Shown here in pieces: positions 1-10,541 of a stretch of 64,000 nt of DNA (position 1 is the stretch's first letter; each line of letters starts with the position of its first letter). Made by a program: the position numbers and the translations under genes. Location: positions 372,001 through 436,000 of the forward strand of contig NZ_BDCI01000017.1 of the NCBI RefSeq assembly GCF_001613425.1, given 5' to 3'. The notes below the pieces were generated by a model. That model had not been told where the DNA came from. It worked only from the letters and a program-made list of their open reading frames with translations, and did no database searches. The stretch comes from Nocardia vulneris. GTDB taxonomy: Bacteria; Actinomycetota; Actinomycetes; Mycobacteriales; Mycobacteriaceae.

Positions 1-275
1 TACTTGTCCTTGGCCTGAGCGATCGCGAGTTTCTCCCCGCTCGGCCAGCGCCGCTTGTACATGGCCTGCAGCGTCGGCATCCAATTGGACCGATTGAAGC
101 GAGCTTTCAGGTCGCTGATATCGGCTTGCGGCTGCGACGGCTCCTCATAACAGTAGGGCGCGGCCGGGGCCGATTCGGGAAGACCGGACAGGGGCGTCGC
201 GACGGCCAGTGAACCGGGTCCGAGGGCGAGGACGAGGCAGGCGGCGACGATGGGCACAGAGAGTTTGCGGTTCAC
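1..275 (-). CDS. Secreted protein of unknown function, 3' end cut by window edge
   Basis: The reading frame runs off the left edge from a GTG at 275. The first 25-30 residues form a signal peptide: basic start (VNRKLS), a hydrophobic core rich in Ala/Val/Leu, then a small-residue region (GSLAVATPLSG). The visible mature part contains PYCYEEPSQPQ followed by a Lys/Arg/Trp-rich stretch (NRSNWMPTLQAMYKRRWPSGEK). I do not recognise the family. The ribosome-binding site is weak (GGGGTCCC). About 91 codons are visible, so the function cannot be judged. The signal peptide is seen directly; export is inferred. Confidence 0.6.
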   Translation of the reverse strand, partial: MNRKLSVPIVAACLVLALGPGSLAVATPLSGLPESAPAAPYCYEEPSQPQADISDLKARFNRSNWMPTLQAMYKRRWPSGEKLAIAQAKDK

Positions 276-630
276 AGGGACCCCACTTCGGAGGAGCCGC
301 GCGGCGGGCGCGACGGCGGCGGGATACAGCGCGAACGGCCGGCACGGCTGCGCGGCAATGGATTTGCCGTTTCACACGGTGTGGGGAGCCGACTCGCGCT
401 GCGGCGAGGTCACTCGAGCTCGAATGTATTCGAGACAATATGTCGCGCAAACGAAGCAGTCGACGGCGCGACTCACCCGGCCGCGACCCGCGCGCCCGGC
501 AGAAGTGAGCGTGATTATGAAATAGCCTGTGCGCCAGTGGAACTGAGAGCGCAACCGGACGAGGAGTGGCGTGTCCCCACTCCTCCCCAGTTCGACCGCG
601 CCGGTGCAGCGACCGCTGCGCACGCTTCGA
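276..630. other. Intergenic region between two minus-strand genes
   Basis: About 355 bases without a convincing gene. It holds a hairpin at 561-585, which probably ends the DUF1059 transcript, and presumably the promoter of the secreted protein to the left. A 22-codon Arg-rich frame at 440-508 (+) has no ribosome-binding site and is not called. Confidence 0.5.
561..585 (-). terminator. Hairpin terminator of the DUF1059 gene
   Basis: A perfect 9-bp stem, GAGGAGTGG at 561-569 and CCACTCCTC at 577-585, with a 7-base loop. It lies 46 bases beyond the stop of the DUF1059 gene on the minus strand. It has no T-run, as is common for actinomycete hairpin terminators. Confidence 0.5.
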
Positions 631-777
631 TCAGTAAGCGATGAACAGGATCTCGTCGCGCGAGTACTCGTGCCCCGGATGATTCGCGGCGAGGTGGGCC
701 TGGGTCTTCTCGACGAGATCGTCCTCGTCCACGCCGACGATCGCCTCGCCGCACGGGCAGTTCAGGTTCCGCTTCAT
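631..777 (-). CDS. DUF1059 family small protein
   Basis: A 48-residue protein starting at ATG 777, eight bases behind a good site (GGAAGGACAGCTC). The sequence begins MKRNLNCPCGEAIVG and continues with an acidic stretch, VDEDDLVEKTQAHLAANHPGH, then ends DEILFIAY. The Cys-x-Cys near the N terminus and the xxLxxxxxxHxxxxHPG pattern match the DUF1059 family of small cytosolic proteins. The family's role is unknown. It lies 45 bases downstream of the minus-strand dehydrogenase gene and may share its transcript. Confidence 0.75.
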   Translation of the reverse strand: MKRNLNCPCGEAIVGVDEDDLVEKTQAHLAANHPGHEYSRDEILFIAY

Positions 778-822
778 GAGCTGTCCTTCCTTTTCGAAAC
801 GAAGTCTAGGCGCTCGGCGCGA

Positions 823-1695
823 TCATTCCCGTAAAAGGTCGATGACCTTGGTTTCGTCGAGCTCGCCGTGGCCCGCCTCGACGAGCCGCCCGAACAGGTC
901 GTAGGCGGCGTGCCCCAGCGCGGCGGGCGCGTGCACGGCCTCGGCCAGTTCCACCCCGATCCGGGTGTCCTTGCACCGCAGCGCGGCCGTGAACGCGATA
1001 TCGCGGTCGTGCACGCCGTCCAGCATCAACCGGCTGACCCGCGTCACCGTCGGACTCGCCGCGACGCTCAGCGCGAGGGTGTCGACCACCGTCGTCAGGT
1101 CGAGTCCGCTGAGTTCGGCGATCCGCAGCGCCTCCGCGGTCGCCGCGATCTGCACCGAGCCCAGCAGGTTCTGCACCAGCTTGTACGCGGTGCCCGCGCC
1201 GACATCACCGAAGTGAACGATGCTGTCGCACAACGGTTCCAGCAGCGGGCGCACCGCGTCGAGATCCGCGGGCGCGGCCCCGATCAGCAGGCGCAACGCT
1301 CCGGCCGCCGCGGCCGTGGGCAGCCCGGTGACCGGCGAGTCGATGTACCGGAAGCCCTGGGCCGCGGCCTGTTTCGCGAGCTCGAGCACCCAGGGCCGGG
1401 ACAGGGTCGAGCACTCGATCGCGAATCGGCCGGGCGCGCCCGCCGCCGCGAGGGCACCCTCCGCGCCGAGCCACACCGCGTGCGAGGCGGCATCGTCGGC
1501 GACCATCGCGAAGACGGCGTCGGCCTGCTCGGCCGCCGCCCGCGGTGTCTGTGCCCGGACCGCGCCCGCGGCCACCAGGTCCGCGACCTTCGCCGCCGAT
1601 CTGTTGAACACCGCGACGTCGTGCCCGGCGGCGATCAGCCGCGCCGCCATCCCCGTGCCCATCCGGCCGGTCCCCAGAAAAGCAATCTTCGCCAT
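823..1695 (-). CDS. NAD(P)-dependent beta-hydroxyacid-type dehydrogenase
   Basis: 290 residues from ATG 1695 (MAKIAFLGTGRMGTGMA). The N terminus is a Rossmann fold with the dinucleotide loop GTGRMGTGMA. A substrate-binding element, DSPVTGLPTAAAAG, lies near residue 115, and the catalytic-lysine motif GTAYKLVQNLLG near residue 168. This is the 6-phosphogluconate dehydrogenase / 3-hydroxyisobutyrate dehydrogenase superfamily, full length. Substrate cannot be read from the sequence: 3-hydroxyisobutyrate, tartronate semialdehyde or an imine (imine reductase-like members) are all possible. It is divergent from the ferritin-like gene across 128 bases. Confidence 0.85.
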   Translation of the reverse strand: MAKIAFLGTGRMGTGMAARLIAAGHDVAVFNRSAAKVADLVAAGAVRAQTPRAAAEQADAVFAMVADDAASHAVWLGAEGALAAAGAPGRFAIECSTLSRPWVLELAKQAAAQGFRYIDSPVTGLPTAAAAGALRLLIGAAPADLDAVRPLLEPLCDSIVHFGDVGAGTAYKLVQNLLGSVQIAATAEALRIAELSGLDLTTVVDTLALSVAASPTVTRVSRLMLDGVHDRDIAFTAALRCKDTRIGVELAEAVHAPAALGHAAYDLFGRLVEAGHGELDETKVIDLLRE

Positions 1696-1823
1696 TGCCG
1701 CGACCCTACCTGCACAGGATCTCCACGAAGTGCGCTTCCGAGCTCCACACCGGCTGTTTAGGTTTGCCGGAACAACGGGTTCGCCACTGCGGGGGCGCGC
1801 TCGACGAGTATGGAGGTCGGCAG

Positions 1824-2567
1824 GTGGATGTGCACGAGTTCTCGCGGTGGACAACCGAATTCGAGGCGAAGGCAGTGGCCAGGGCCGCGCTCGGCGATCC
1901 GGCGTGGGCGAGCGGAGCGCGGCTGCATCCGGCTGTCGCGCGCAGTGTGCAGCGCTTCCAGGTCGGCGAGAGCGGCGACGGCGCGAATCTCATCGCCAAG
2001 GCCGAGCGCGCGGGCGATCCGGAGTACGCCGCGGCGGTACGACTGTTCATCGCCGAGGAGATCAATCACGCGCGGATGCTGGGATTGCTGCTGCGGGCCG
2101 GCGGCTGGCGGACTATCGGAAGCCATTGGAGCGACCTGGTTTTCGTGCGACTACGCCGCATGCTCGGGCTGCGGCTGGAATTGACCGTGCTGATGGTCGC
2201 GGAGATCGTCGCGCTGCGCTATTACCGCGCGTTGCGCGACGGCACCGACGATCCGCTGACCACACAGGTCGCCGGATTGATCCTGAACGACGAGCTCCGG
2301 CACGTGCCGTTCCACTGCCAGCGCCTGCGCGTCGCGTTCGCCACGACCACGCCCGGCGCGCGCCGGGTGATCGTGGCGCTGTGGTGGCTGTTCCTGGTCG
2401 GCTCGACGGTGGTGGTCGCCGCGGACCACGGACCCGCGCTGGCCCGGCTCGGCGTCGGCCGCATCGAATTCGTGCGCGACGTCCTGCGGCTGTTCGACAC
2501 CATCGCGCCCACCGCCCTGTCCGCGCGACCGCAACCGACCGTGGTCGGCGGTCCGTCCGTGGGCTGA
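1824..2567 (+). CDS. Ferritin-like di-iron domain protein
   Basis: 247 residues from a GTG (VDVHEFSRWT) placed 7 bases after GGAGG; upstream in-frame codons lack a site and overlap the divergent promoter. Two Glu/His pairs typical of a four-helix di-iron bundle are seen: FIAEEINHARML in the middle and ILNDELRHVPFH about 80 residues later. A hydrophobic helix (VALWWLFLVGSTVVVAA) follows. These support a ferritin-like or COQ7-like fold, possibly membrane-attached. The reaction is unknown: it could be an oxygenase, desaturase-like or metal-storage protein. Confidence 0.7.
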   Translation: MDVHEFSRWTTEFEAKAVARAALGDPAWASGARLHPAVARSVQRFQVGESGDGANLIAKAERAGDPEYAAAVRLFIAEEINHARMLGLLLRAGGWRTIGSHWSDLVFVRLRRMLGLRLELTVLMVAEIVALRYYRALRDGTDDPLTTQVAGLILNDELRHVPFHCQRLRVAFATTTPGARRVIVALWWLFLVGSTVVVAADHGPALARLGVGRIEFVRDVLRLFDTIAPTALSARPQPTVVGGPSVG

Positions 2568-2595
2568 ATCGCGCCTGGCGCGCGGGCATGGAATC

Positions 2596-2670
2596 GAGCG
2601 CGGCTGCGTTATATAAGGCCGAGCGCGGCTGCGTTGCACAAGGCCGAACGCTGCTGCGTTGCACAAGGCA
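2596..2670. repeat. Three 25-bp tandem repeats
   Basis: Units at 2596-2620, 2621-2645 and 2646-2670, each built on GAGCGCGGCTGCGTT followed by a variable 10 bases (ATATAAGGCC or GCACAAGGCC). The third unit has drifted. The array starts 28 bases after the stop of the ferritin-like gene and is non-coding. Confidence 0.85.
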
Positions 2671-2741
2671 CGGTTGCGCAGTGCGCCAGCGCCGCCCGGA
2701 GTGACCTGCATCATGGTGCCGAGCATCGGAACCCGGCGTAG

Positions 2742-2759
2742 TTTCGTTAATTAGCGAAA
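2742..2759. promoter_or_regulatory. ArsR operator palindrome
   Basis: TTTCGTTAATTAGCGAAA is an 18-bp palindrome with one mismatched pair. It is AT-rich in a GC-rich setting and ends 9 bases before the ArsR start codon, a position fitting autorepression by a metal- or redox-sensing ArsR dimer. The palindrome is seen; the binding is inferred. Confidence 0.65.
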
Positions 2760-2768
2760 TATCGAAGG

Positions 2769-3071
2769 ATGGTGCGCGTGCTGGACGAATGCAAGGCGCT
2801 GGCGAACGAGACCCGGCTGCGGGTGCTGGAGTGGCTCAAGGAGCCCGACGTGCACTTCCCCGGACGGGCCTGCGACACCGCCGAACTCGGCGTCTGCGCG
2901 GGCCTGATCCAGCAGAAGGCCGGCACCTCGGCCTCGACCATCTCGACACACCTGGCGATCCTGCAGCGCGCGGGGTTCGTCACCGGCACCCGGCGCGGTC
3001 AATGGATCTACTACCGCCGCGACGACGCCCGCATCCGGGCCTTCACCGCACAACTGCAGCGCGTTCTCTGA
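2769..3071 (+). CDS. ArsR-family winged-helix regulator
   Basis: 100 residues. An N-terminal [13 protein letters not shown] helix and the recognition region [32 protein letters not shown] give a standard ArsR winged helix. Cysteines are present ([19 protein letters not shown]) but no clear CxC metal motif, so the signal is uncertain. ATG 2769 abuts GAAGG; GTG 2772 or 2778 would be better spaced from it. The monooxygenase follows 20 bases later, so the two form an operon under the palindrome at 2742-2759. Confidence 0.85.
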   Translation: MVRVLDECKALANETRLRVLEWLKEPDVHFPGRACDTAELGVCAGLIQQKAGTSASTISTHLAILQRAGFVTGTRRGQWIYYRRDDARIRAFTAQLQRVL

Positions 3072-3091
3072 TCTCGAAAGGCGGCGTCCCT

Positions 3092-4096
3092 ATGCCCATC
3101 GCCCTGTCCATCCTCGACCTGGCATCGATCGCGCCCGGCCAGACCGCGCGCGACAGCTTCGCCAACAGTGTCGCGCTGGCGCAGGCCGCCGAACGCAGCG
3201 GCTATCGCCGCGTCTGGTACGCGGAGCACCACAACATGGGATCCATCGCGTCGAGCGCGACCAGCGTGCTCATCGGCCATGTCGCCGAACACACCGCGAC
3301 CATCCGGCTCGGCGCGGGCGGCATCATGCTGCCCAACCATTCCCCGCTGGTGATCGCCGAACAGTTCGGCACGCTGGAGACGCTGTTCCCCGGCCGGATC
3401 GATCTCGGGCTGGGCCGCGCGCCCGGCAGCGATCAGAAGACGATGTACGCGCTGCGCCGCGATCCGTCGTCGGCGGACTCCTTCCCGCAGGACGTGCTGG
3501 AGTTGCAGGGCTACCTGACCGGAAACACCCGGGTGCCGGGCGTGCGCGCCGTACCGCGCGCGGAAGGTGTTGTGCCGCTGTACATCCTGGGTTCGTCACT
3601 GTTCGGCGCGCAGCTCGCCGGACAGCTCGGCCTGCCGTACGCGTTCGCGTCGCACTTCGCGCCCGACGCGCTGCACCAGGCTGTTTCGGTCTACCGCGAC
3701 GTGTTCCGTCCGTCCGAGCAGTTGGCCGAGCCGTACGTGATGGCCGGGGTCAACGTGTTCGCCGCCGCGGACGCCGACGACGCGGCGCAGCAGAAGACCG
3801 TCGCCTACCGGGCGCGCGCCCGGATGATGATCAAGCGGGGCGCGGCGGGCGCCGACTTCTCCGACGCGGACATCGACGCGTTCCTCGCCTCGCCCAACGG
3901 CGGGCAACTCACCGCGATGACGAAGTACACCGCGGTCGGCACGCCCGCCGAGGTCCGGGCCTACCTGGACGATTTCGCCGCGTCCATCGACGCCGACGAA
4001 CTCATCACCGCCCATCACGCCACCGGCCTCGCCGACCGGGTGCGCTCGGTCGAGCTGACCGCGGCCGCCATGGCCGGTGCGCCCGCGGTCGGCTGA
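3092..4096 (+). CDS. Luciferase-like (LLM) flavin-dependent monooxygenase, MsnO8 type
   Basis: 334 residues from ATG 3092 behind GAAAGGCGG. It begins [13 protein letters not shown] and carries [35 protein letters not shown] (given in part) and [15 protein letters not shown]. These are the hallmark strands of the bacterial luciferase TIM barrel in the MsnO8 subgroup. Such enzymes use reduced FMN supplied by a separate reductase. The substrate is unknown. The gene is co-transcribed with the ArsR gene, so an inducible detoxification or redox role is plausible. Confidence 0.85.
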   Translation: MPIALSILDLASIAPGQTARDSFANSVALAQAAERSGYRRVWYAEHHNMGSIASSATSVLIGHVAEHTATIRLGAGGIMLPNHSPLVIAEQFGTLETLFPGRIDLGLGRAPGSDQKTMYALRRDPSSADSFPQDVLELQGYLTGNTRVPGVRAVPRAEGVVPLYILGSSLFGAQLAGQLGLPYAFASHFAPDALHQAVSVYRDVFRPSEQLAEPYVMAGVNVFAAADADDAAQQKTVAYRARARMMIKRGAAGADFSDADIDAFLASPNGGQLTAMTKYTAVGTPAEVRAYLDDFAASIDADELITAHHATGLADRVRSVELTAAAMAGAPAVG

Positions 4097-4121
4097 CCGG
4101 AGTTCCCTGCCGTACAACGAC

Positions 4122-4158
4122 TCCGGCCGGTACCCCAGGGACAGGGGTACCGGCCGGA
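4122..4158. terminator. Bidirectional hairpin terminator
   Basis: A perfect 15-bp stem, TCCGGCCGGTACCCC at 4122-4136 and its complement at 4144-4158, with a 7-base loop. It lies between the convergent monooxygenase (+) and msrA (-) genes and can serve both. Confidence 0.85.
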
Positions 4159-4174
4159 ACTCGTTCGACCGCGG

Positions 4175-4690
4175 TTACTGCGTGGCAGCCGCCCGCTTCG
4201 GCAGCTTCCAGCCCGGACGGGGGAAGTGGCAGGTGTAGCCGTTCGGGTACTTCTGCAAGTAGTCCTGGTGGTCGGCCTCGGCCTCCCAGAACTCACTCGC
4301 CGGGGTCACCTCGGTGACGACCTTGCCCGGCCACAGGCCCGACGCGTCGACGTCGGCGATGGTGTCCAGCGCGACGCGCTTCTGCTCGTCGTCCAGGTAG
4401 AAGATCGCCGAGCGGTAGCTGCTGCCGATGTCGTTGCCCTGCCGGTCCTTCGTCGTCGGATCATGGATCTGGAAGAGGAACTCCAACAGCGCCCGGTAAT
4501 CGGTCTGCGCCGGGTCGTAGACGATCTCCACGGCCTCCGCGTGACCCGGGTGATTGCGATAGGTCGGGTGGTCGTTGCTGCCGCCGGTGTAGCCGACGCG
4601 CGTCGACACCACCCCGGGCTGCCTGCGGATCAATTCCTGCATGCCCCAGAAGCAGCCGCCGGCCAGAATCGCCTTTCGCGTGTCGCTCAC
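4175..4690 (-). CDS. msrA: Peptide methionine-S-sulfoxide reductase MsrA
   Basis: 171 residues from GTG 4690 ([17 protein letters not shown]). The GCFWG motif contains the catalytic cysteine; [16 protein letters not shown] and the C-terminal [10 protein letters not shown] region are conserved MsrA features. It reduces the S-epimer of methionine sulfoxide in free and protein-bound methionine. The GTG overlaps the msrB stop by 4 bases, so the pair is translationally coupled and repairs both sulfoxide epimers. Divergent from katG, fitting an oxidative-stress locus. Confidence 0.95.
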   Translation of the reverse strand: MSDTRKAILAGGCFWGMQELIRRQPGVVSTRVGYTGGSNDHPTYRNHPGHAEAVEIVYDPAQTDYRALLEFLFQIHDPTTKDRQGNDIGSSYRSAIFYLDDEQKRVALDTIADVDASGLWPGKVVTEVTPASEFWEAEADHQDYLQKYPNGYTCHFPRPGWKLPKRAAATQ

Positions 4691-5142
4691 GCGTCCTCCT
4701 TCGTGAAAAGTGCCTTGTACTGTCCGTACCCTTGCGCCTCGAGGTCGTCGAGGTGGATGAACCGCAGTGCCGCCGAGTTGATGCAGTACCGGAGGCCGCC
4801 TGCGGCGCGCGGGCCGTCCTTGAACACATGCCCGAGATGGCTGTCGCCATGCGCCGAGCGGGCCTCGGTCCGGATCATCAGATGACTGAAGTCCCGTTTC
4901 TCGACCACGTTCGCGGCATCGATCGGCTTGGTGAAGCTCGGCCAGCCGGAGCCGCTGTCGAACTTGTCGACCGAGGCGAACAGCGGCTCGCCCGACACCA
5001 CGTCCACATAGATCCCCGGCTCGTGGTTGTCCCAGTACTCGCCGGTGAACGCGCGCTCGGTCCCGTTCTCCTGGGTGACGTGGTACTGCTCCGGCGACAG
5101 CGCGGAGACCGCCGCAGGGTTCCGGTTGTATTCCTGTGCCAC
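4687..5142 (-). CDS. msrB: Peptide methionine-R-sulfoxide reductase MsrB
   Basis: 151 residues from GTG 5142 behind [17 protein letters not shown], the [10 protein letters not shown] strand and the catalytic-cysteine motif RYCINS are present. The two CxxC pairs that bind zinc in many MsrB proteins are absent: the usual Cys position after EPGIY reads VDVV. This is therefore a zinc-free form. It reduces the R-epimer of methionine sulfoxide. First gene of msrB-msrA. Confidence 0.95.
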   Translation of the reverse strand: MAQEYNRNPAAVSALSPEQYHVTQENGTERAFTGEYWDNHEPGIYVDVVSGEPLFASVDKFDSGSGWPSFTKPIDAANVVEKRDFSHLMIRTEARSAHGDSHLGHVFKDGPRAAGGLRYCINSAALRFIHLDDLEAQGYGQYKALFTKEDA

Positions 5143-5336
5143 ATGACCTCCTCATATCGGCTTCCCGTACAACGAACGGTCCGATCCGGAAAGTCCCCGT
5201 GCAGCCGGGCGTCACACTTCGGTCATTATTCGCCGGAACGCGGCCGTGCGACACCCCCGGCACCCGATCGACGTGCGCTCTTCGAGCAATCCGGAGAAAA
5301 CCACCCGGCCAAGACTGGAATGATTCATACTTCTGA

Positions 5337-7634
<2,298 letters not shown>

Positions 7635-7673
7635 CCCGGTGCGCTGACCGGCACACCGGACAGCGACCACTCC

Positions 7674-7714
7674 CCCGCAGCCCTGCACGCCGACCCGGTG
7701 TGCGGGGCTGCGGG
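7674..7714. terminator. Hairpin terminator between katG and the ADP-ribosylglycohydrolase gene
   Basis: CCCGCAGCCC at 7674-7683 pairs with GGGCTGCGGG at 7705-7714, a perfect 10-bp stem with a 21-base loop. It lies between the convergent stops of katG and the minus-strand gene. Confidence 0.65.
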
Positions 7715-7726
7715 CGCGGTGGAAAC

Positions 7727-8809
7727 TCAGAGACCCTCGTCGATCGGGTATCGGATGGCGACCGCGGCTCGGTCGCCCAGCCCGTAGTTCATCACGAGAT
7801 CGTCGGCGACCTGGATCAGCACGTCACGGCCCTCGACCGCGGCGACCAGATCCATCGGCAGCTGCGACAGCCCGTGCACGGCGCCGATCAGGTTGCCCGC
7901 GACCGCGCCGGTGGAGTCGGAGTCGCCGGAGTGGTTGACCGAAAGCAGCAGTGCCGCACGCGGATCGCCCGTCTTGGCCGCATGCAACGCACAATAGACC
8001 GCGATCGCCAGACATTCCTCGGCGATCCAACCCGCGCCCACGGTTTCGAGTTGTTCGGCGGTGGCGGGAGTTTCGGCCGCCTCGATGGCGCGTTCCAGCG
8101 CGCCGACGGTTTCCGCGGCCTTCGGGAACTCCGCCAGCTGAGCAAGGGTCTGCTGCAGGGCGATCGGCAATTCGATACCGCTCACCACCCGGTCGATCAG
8201 CGCCGCGAACGCACCCGCGGCGAAGTAGCCGGTGGGATGGCCGTGGGTCAGCTGGGCCGCTTGGGCGGCGAGCGAAAACGCGCGCTCCGAACCCATTCCG
8301 GCCAAGCCGAACGGCGCGGAGCGCATGACCGTGCCACAGCCCTTCGACTCGGGATTCACCGGACCGGACTCGCCCAGCGGGCTCGGCGCGATGTACCCGC
8401 GGGCCTGCTTGCCGAGCCCCGACATGCACGCGTTCCCCGGCGCACGCACCGCGTACAGGAAGGGCAGGCTCGCCAGCCAGCCGTCGGGGTGCGCCGCCGG
8501 TTCCTCCTGCCGCTGGGTCTGCAACCAGCGCAGGTAGGACCGGCGCAGCGCGGGCAGCGCGTCCACGCCGGGCGTCGCGCGCAGCAGTCCCTCCGCGGTG
8601 AACAACGTCATCTGGGTGTCGTCGGTGATCTGCTGCGCCTCGTCGCGGACATACGCGGGCAGAAAACCGGTCACGCCGTCGGAGCCGTGCTGTGCCCGGA
8701 TCTGTTCGAGCCGCAGGAATTCGATGGGCCAGCCGAGCGCGTCACCGACGGCGCCACCGAGTAACGAGCCGCGCACCCGATCGAAGATCGTCGCGTAATC
8801 CCCCACCAC
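7727..8809 (-). CDS. ADP-ribosylglycohydrolase (ARH/DraG family)
   Basis: 360 residues from GTG 8809. RVRGSLLGGAVGDALGWPIEF at the start, ITDDTQMT near residue 62 and SGDSDSTGAVAGNLIGA near residue 290 supply the acidic ligands of the binuclear magnesium site of this all-helical family. Members remove ADP-ribose from protein side chains or from nucleic acids, or act on related N-glycosides. No partner ADP-ribosyltransferase is adjacent, so the target is unknown. A second GTG at 8806 is an equally possible start. Confidence 0.88.
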   Translation of the reverse strand: MVGDYATIFDRVRGSLLGGAVGDALGWPIEFLRLEQIRAQHGSDGVTGFLPAYVRDEAQQITDDTQMTLFTAEGLLRATPGVDALPALRRSYLRWLQTQRQEEPAAHPDGWLASLPFLYAVRAPGNACMSGLGKQARGYIAPSPLGESGPVNPESKGCGTVMRSAPFGLAGMGSERAFSLAAQAAQLTHGHPTGYFAAGAFAALIDRVVSGIELPIALQQTLAQLAEFPKAAETVGALERAIEAAETPATAEQLETVGAGWIAEECLAIAVYCALHAAKTGDPRAALLLSVNHSGDSDSTGAVAGNLIGAVHGLSQLPMDLVAAVEGRDVLIQVADDLVMNYGLGDRAAVAIRYPIDEGL

Positions 8810-8906
8810 AGTCCCTCCCGATCCGGATGAACATGCCCGCCACCACTGTTCGACGGATCATACCCAGTGGCGTTTCACCGTGTCCCGGGCTCGGCGAATC
8901 CGCTGT

Positions 8907-10316
8907 TCAGCGCGGGTCCACACCGGAGAAGTCGCGGCGAGCGCCGTGGTTGCGGTCGGCACAGCTGCCGAGGGCGTGGTCGGGATGCAGCCCGAAGTAC
9001 TGCCGGCGGGTGCGGGTGCTCCAGCTGCGGGCGGCGGTCGAGCGGGTCTTGTAGAAGTTCAGCGTGTAGCCGCCCGTGTAGAGGCGCAGCAGCATGTACC
9101 CGCCCGGATACTCCTTCACCGCAGCGACTTCGAGGAATTCGACACCGGTCCCGGCATCCGGGCGGTTCACCCGGTTGCGATGCGTGTGGCCGCTGTGCTG
9201 CATGAACACTCCCGGTGCGGCGCGGTAGACGGCCTGCAGCGCACCGGCATTGGCGCGGTCGAGCACGAACCCCGGGCCACCCGGGTTGCTCACCGCCGCA
9301 TGCGAAGTCACCGGGTGGTGGCCGAAAACCACGGTGGGACAGTCCGGGTCGGCGAACAGGATGTCGCGGAGCCGATCGAGCTGCGGCGCCACGATGGTGC
9401 CACCGGACCCGCGCAGCCGGGTGGTGTCCAGCCCGATCAGGCGCAGGCCGCCCAGTCGATACTCGACCAGCTGTTGCCGGGCGTGAAACACGTTGCCCCA
9501 GTGGTCGGTTCGTACTCCGCGCCGCTCCTGCGGCTTGTCGTGATTGCCCCGGCAGACGAAGTAGTCCGCGCCGAGCACACCCCAGGAATCCAACCGGGCC
9601 CGGACTCCCCGCGACTGCTCGAGGGTGCCGCTGTCGGTGAGGTCACCCGCCAGGATCAGGTGATCGGCCGCGCGGTCGGGCCTGCGCACGTCGTCGAGCA
9701 GGGCATCGAGCATGACCTCCGGATACCGGCCGGTGTCGTGGCGCAGGCCGGTGGGCAACCCGCTGAGCACGAGACCGCTGACCTGCTCGCCGTAGTGCAC
9801 GTCGTTGGCCAGCGCGAGGGTGCGCAGCAGCCGGCCCGGGGGCGGCGGCGCGGTGGTGAAAACACCGGTGGATTCCGGGGTTCCGGACTGGCGGGTCACC
9901 AGCGTCCGGGCCGGTCCGGCGCGGTGGCCGTTCGAGTACGCCTCGAACCGGTAGCCGCGTCCCGGCTCCAGTCCGGTCACCTCGGCATAGTGATAGGGAG
10001 TCGGCGTCGCGTCGAGGTAGCGGGTGCGCGGCCGGCCCCGCCCGTCCACCGGGGCCAGCCGTACCTCGGTGTCGGCGGGGACGGGGCGCAGCCGACCGGC
10101 GCCGTCGCGCCTGCGGGTGGTCCAGGTGAGGATCACCGAGTCCGCGGTGACCGTCACCACCTCCAGGTCCGACGCGACGATCGAATCACGGTGCCTGCGT
10201 ACCGAATCCGTGCGCCGGGCGGCGGGCCGCAGATAGATCGGGGTCCGCACGGACACCGTCGCCGCGCCGACTGCCACATTCGCCAGCCAGGCGGTCCGAA
10301 GTCGCGGGTCGAGCAT
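8907..10316 (-). CDS. Metallophosphoesterase with N-terminal fibronectin-like domain
   Basis: 469 residues from ATG 10316 (MLDPRLRTAWLANVAVGA), preceded by GGAGACCCC. Residues ~30-175 resemble the beta-sandwich of purple acid phosphatases (YLDATPTPYHYAEVTGLEPG). Then comes a calcineurin-like domain with ordered metal motifs: LANDVHYGEQ, ILAGDLTDSG, CRGNHDKP, FGHHPVTSH and HSGHTHRN. The two-metal phosphoesterase assignment is secure. An exported location is possible because of the hydrophobic N terminus but is not proven. The natural phosphoester is unknown. Confidence 0.85.
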   Translation of the reverse strand: MLDPRLRTAWLANVAVGAATVSVRTPIYLRPAARRTDSVRRHRDSIVASDLEVVTVTADSVILTWTTRRRDGAGRLRPVPADTEVRLAPVDGRGRPRTRYLDATPTPYHYAEVTGLEPGRGYRFEAYSNGHRAGPARTLVTRQSGTPESTGVFTTAPPPPGRLLRTLALANDVHYGEQVSGLVLSGLPTGLRHDTGRYPEVMLDALLDDVRRPDRAADHLILAGDLTDSGTLEQSRGVRARLDSWGVLGADYFVCRGNHDKPQERRGVRTDHWGNVFHARQQLVEYRLGGLRLIGLDTTRLRGSGGTIVAPQLDRLRDILFADPDCPTVVFGHHPVTSHAAVSNPGGPGFVLDRANAGALQAVYRAAPGVFMQHSGHTHRNRVNRPDAGTGVEFLEVAAVKEYPGGYMLLRLYTGGYTLNFYKTRSTAARSWSTRTRRQYFGLHPDHALGSCADRNHGARRDFSGVDPR

Positions 10317-10478
10317 GGGGTCTCCGTCTGCTGCGCATCGGTTACAGCCGAACGATATAACCGCGAGTTGAACGTTCCGGACTGCGCAGTTGACGAGTCG
10401 GCCTCCAGTACTTGGCCATTCGACACGCACAGCGATTGACATGCGGTCGAGCCTGGTTTAGTGTCCTAGCTCACATCA

Positions 10479-10496
10479 ATTGGAAACTTTCCTAAT
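10479..10496. promoter_or_regulatory. ROK-type operator upstream of the sugar cluster
   Basis: ATTGGAAACTTTCCTAAT contains the perfect core GGAAA-N-TTTCC with AT-rich flanks. Related GGAAA/TTTCC operators are known for actinomycete ROK regulators. It ends 46 bases before the ROK start, so autoregulation and control of the whole cluster are likely. Confidence 0.6.
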
Positions 10497-10541
10497 AGTT
10501 CATCCGGGCGTCGCCGCCGGATCCGGAATGGGGTGTATCGC

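Noticed and set aside
440-508. 22-codon Arg-rich frame starting MSRKRSSRRRD
   Set aside because: No ribosome-binding site, and the composition is typical of random GC-rich sequence.
2596-2670. CRISPR array
   Set aside because: Repeats are directly adjacent with no spacers and only three copies; no cas genes in the window. The same holds for 58732-58797.
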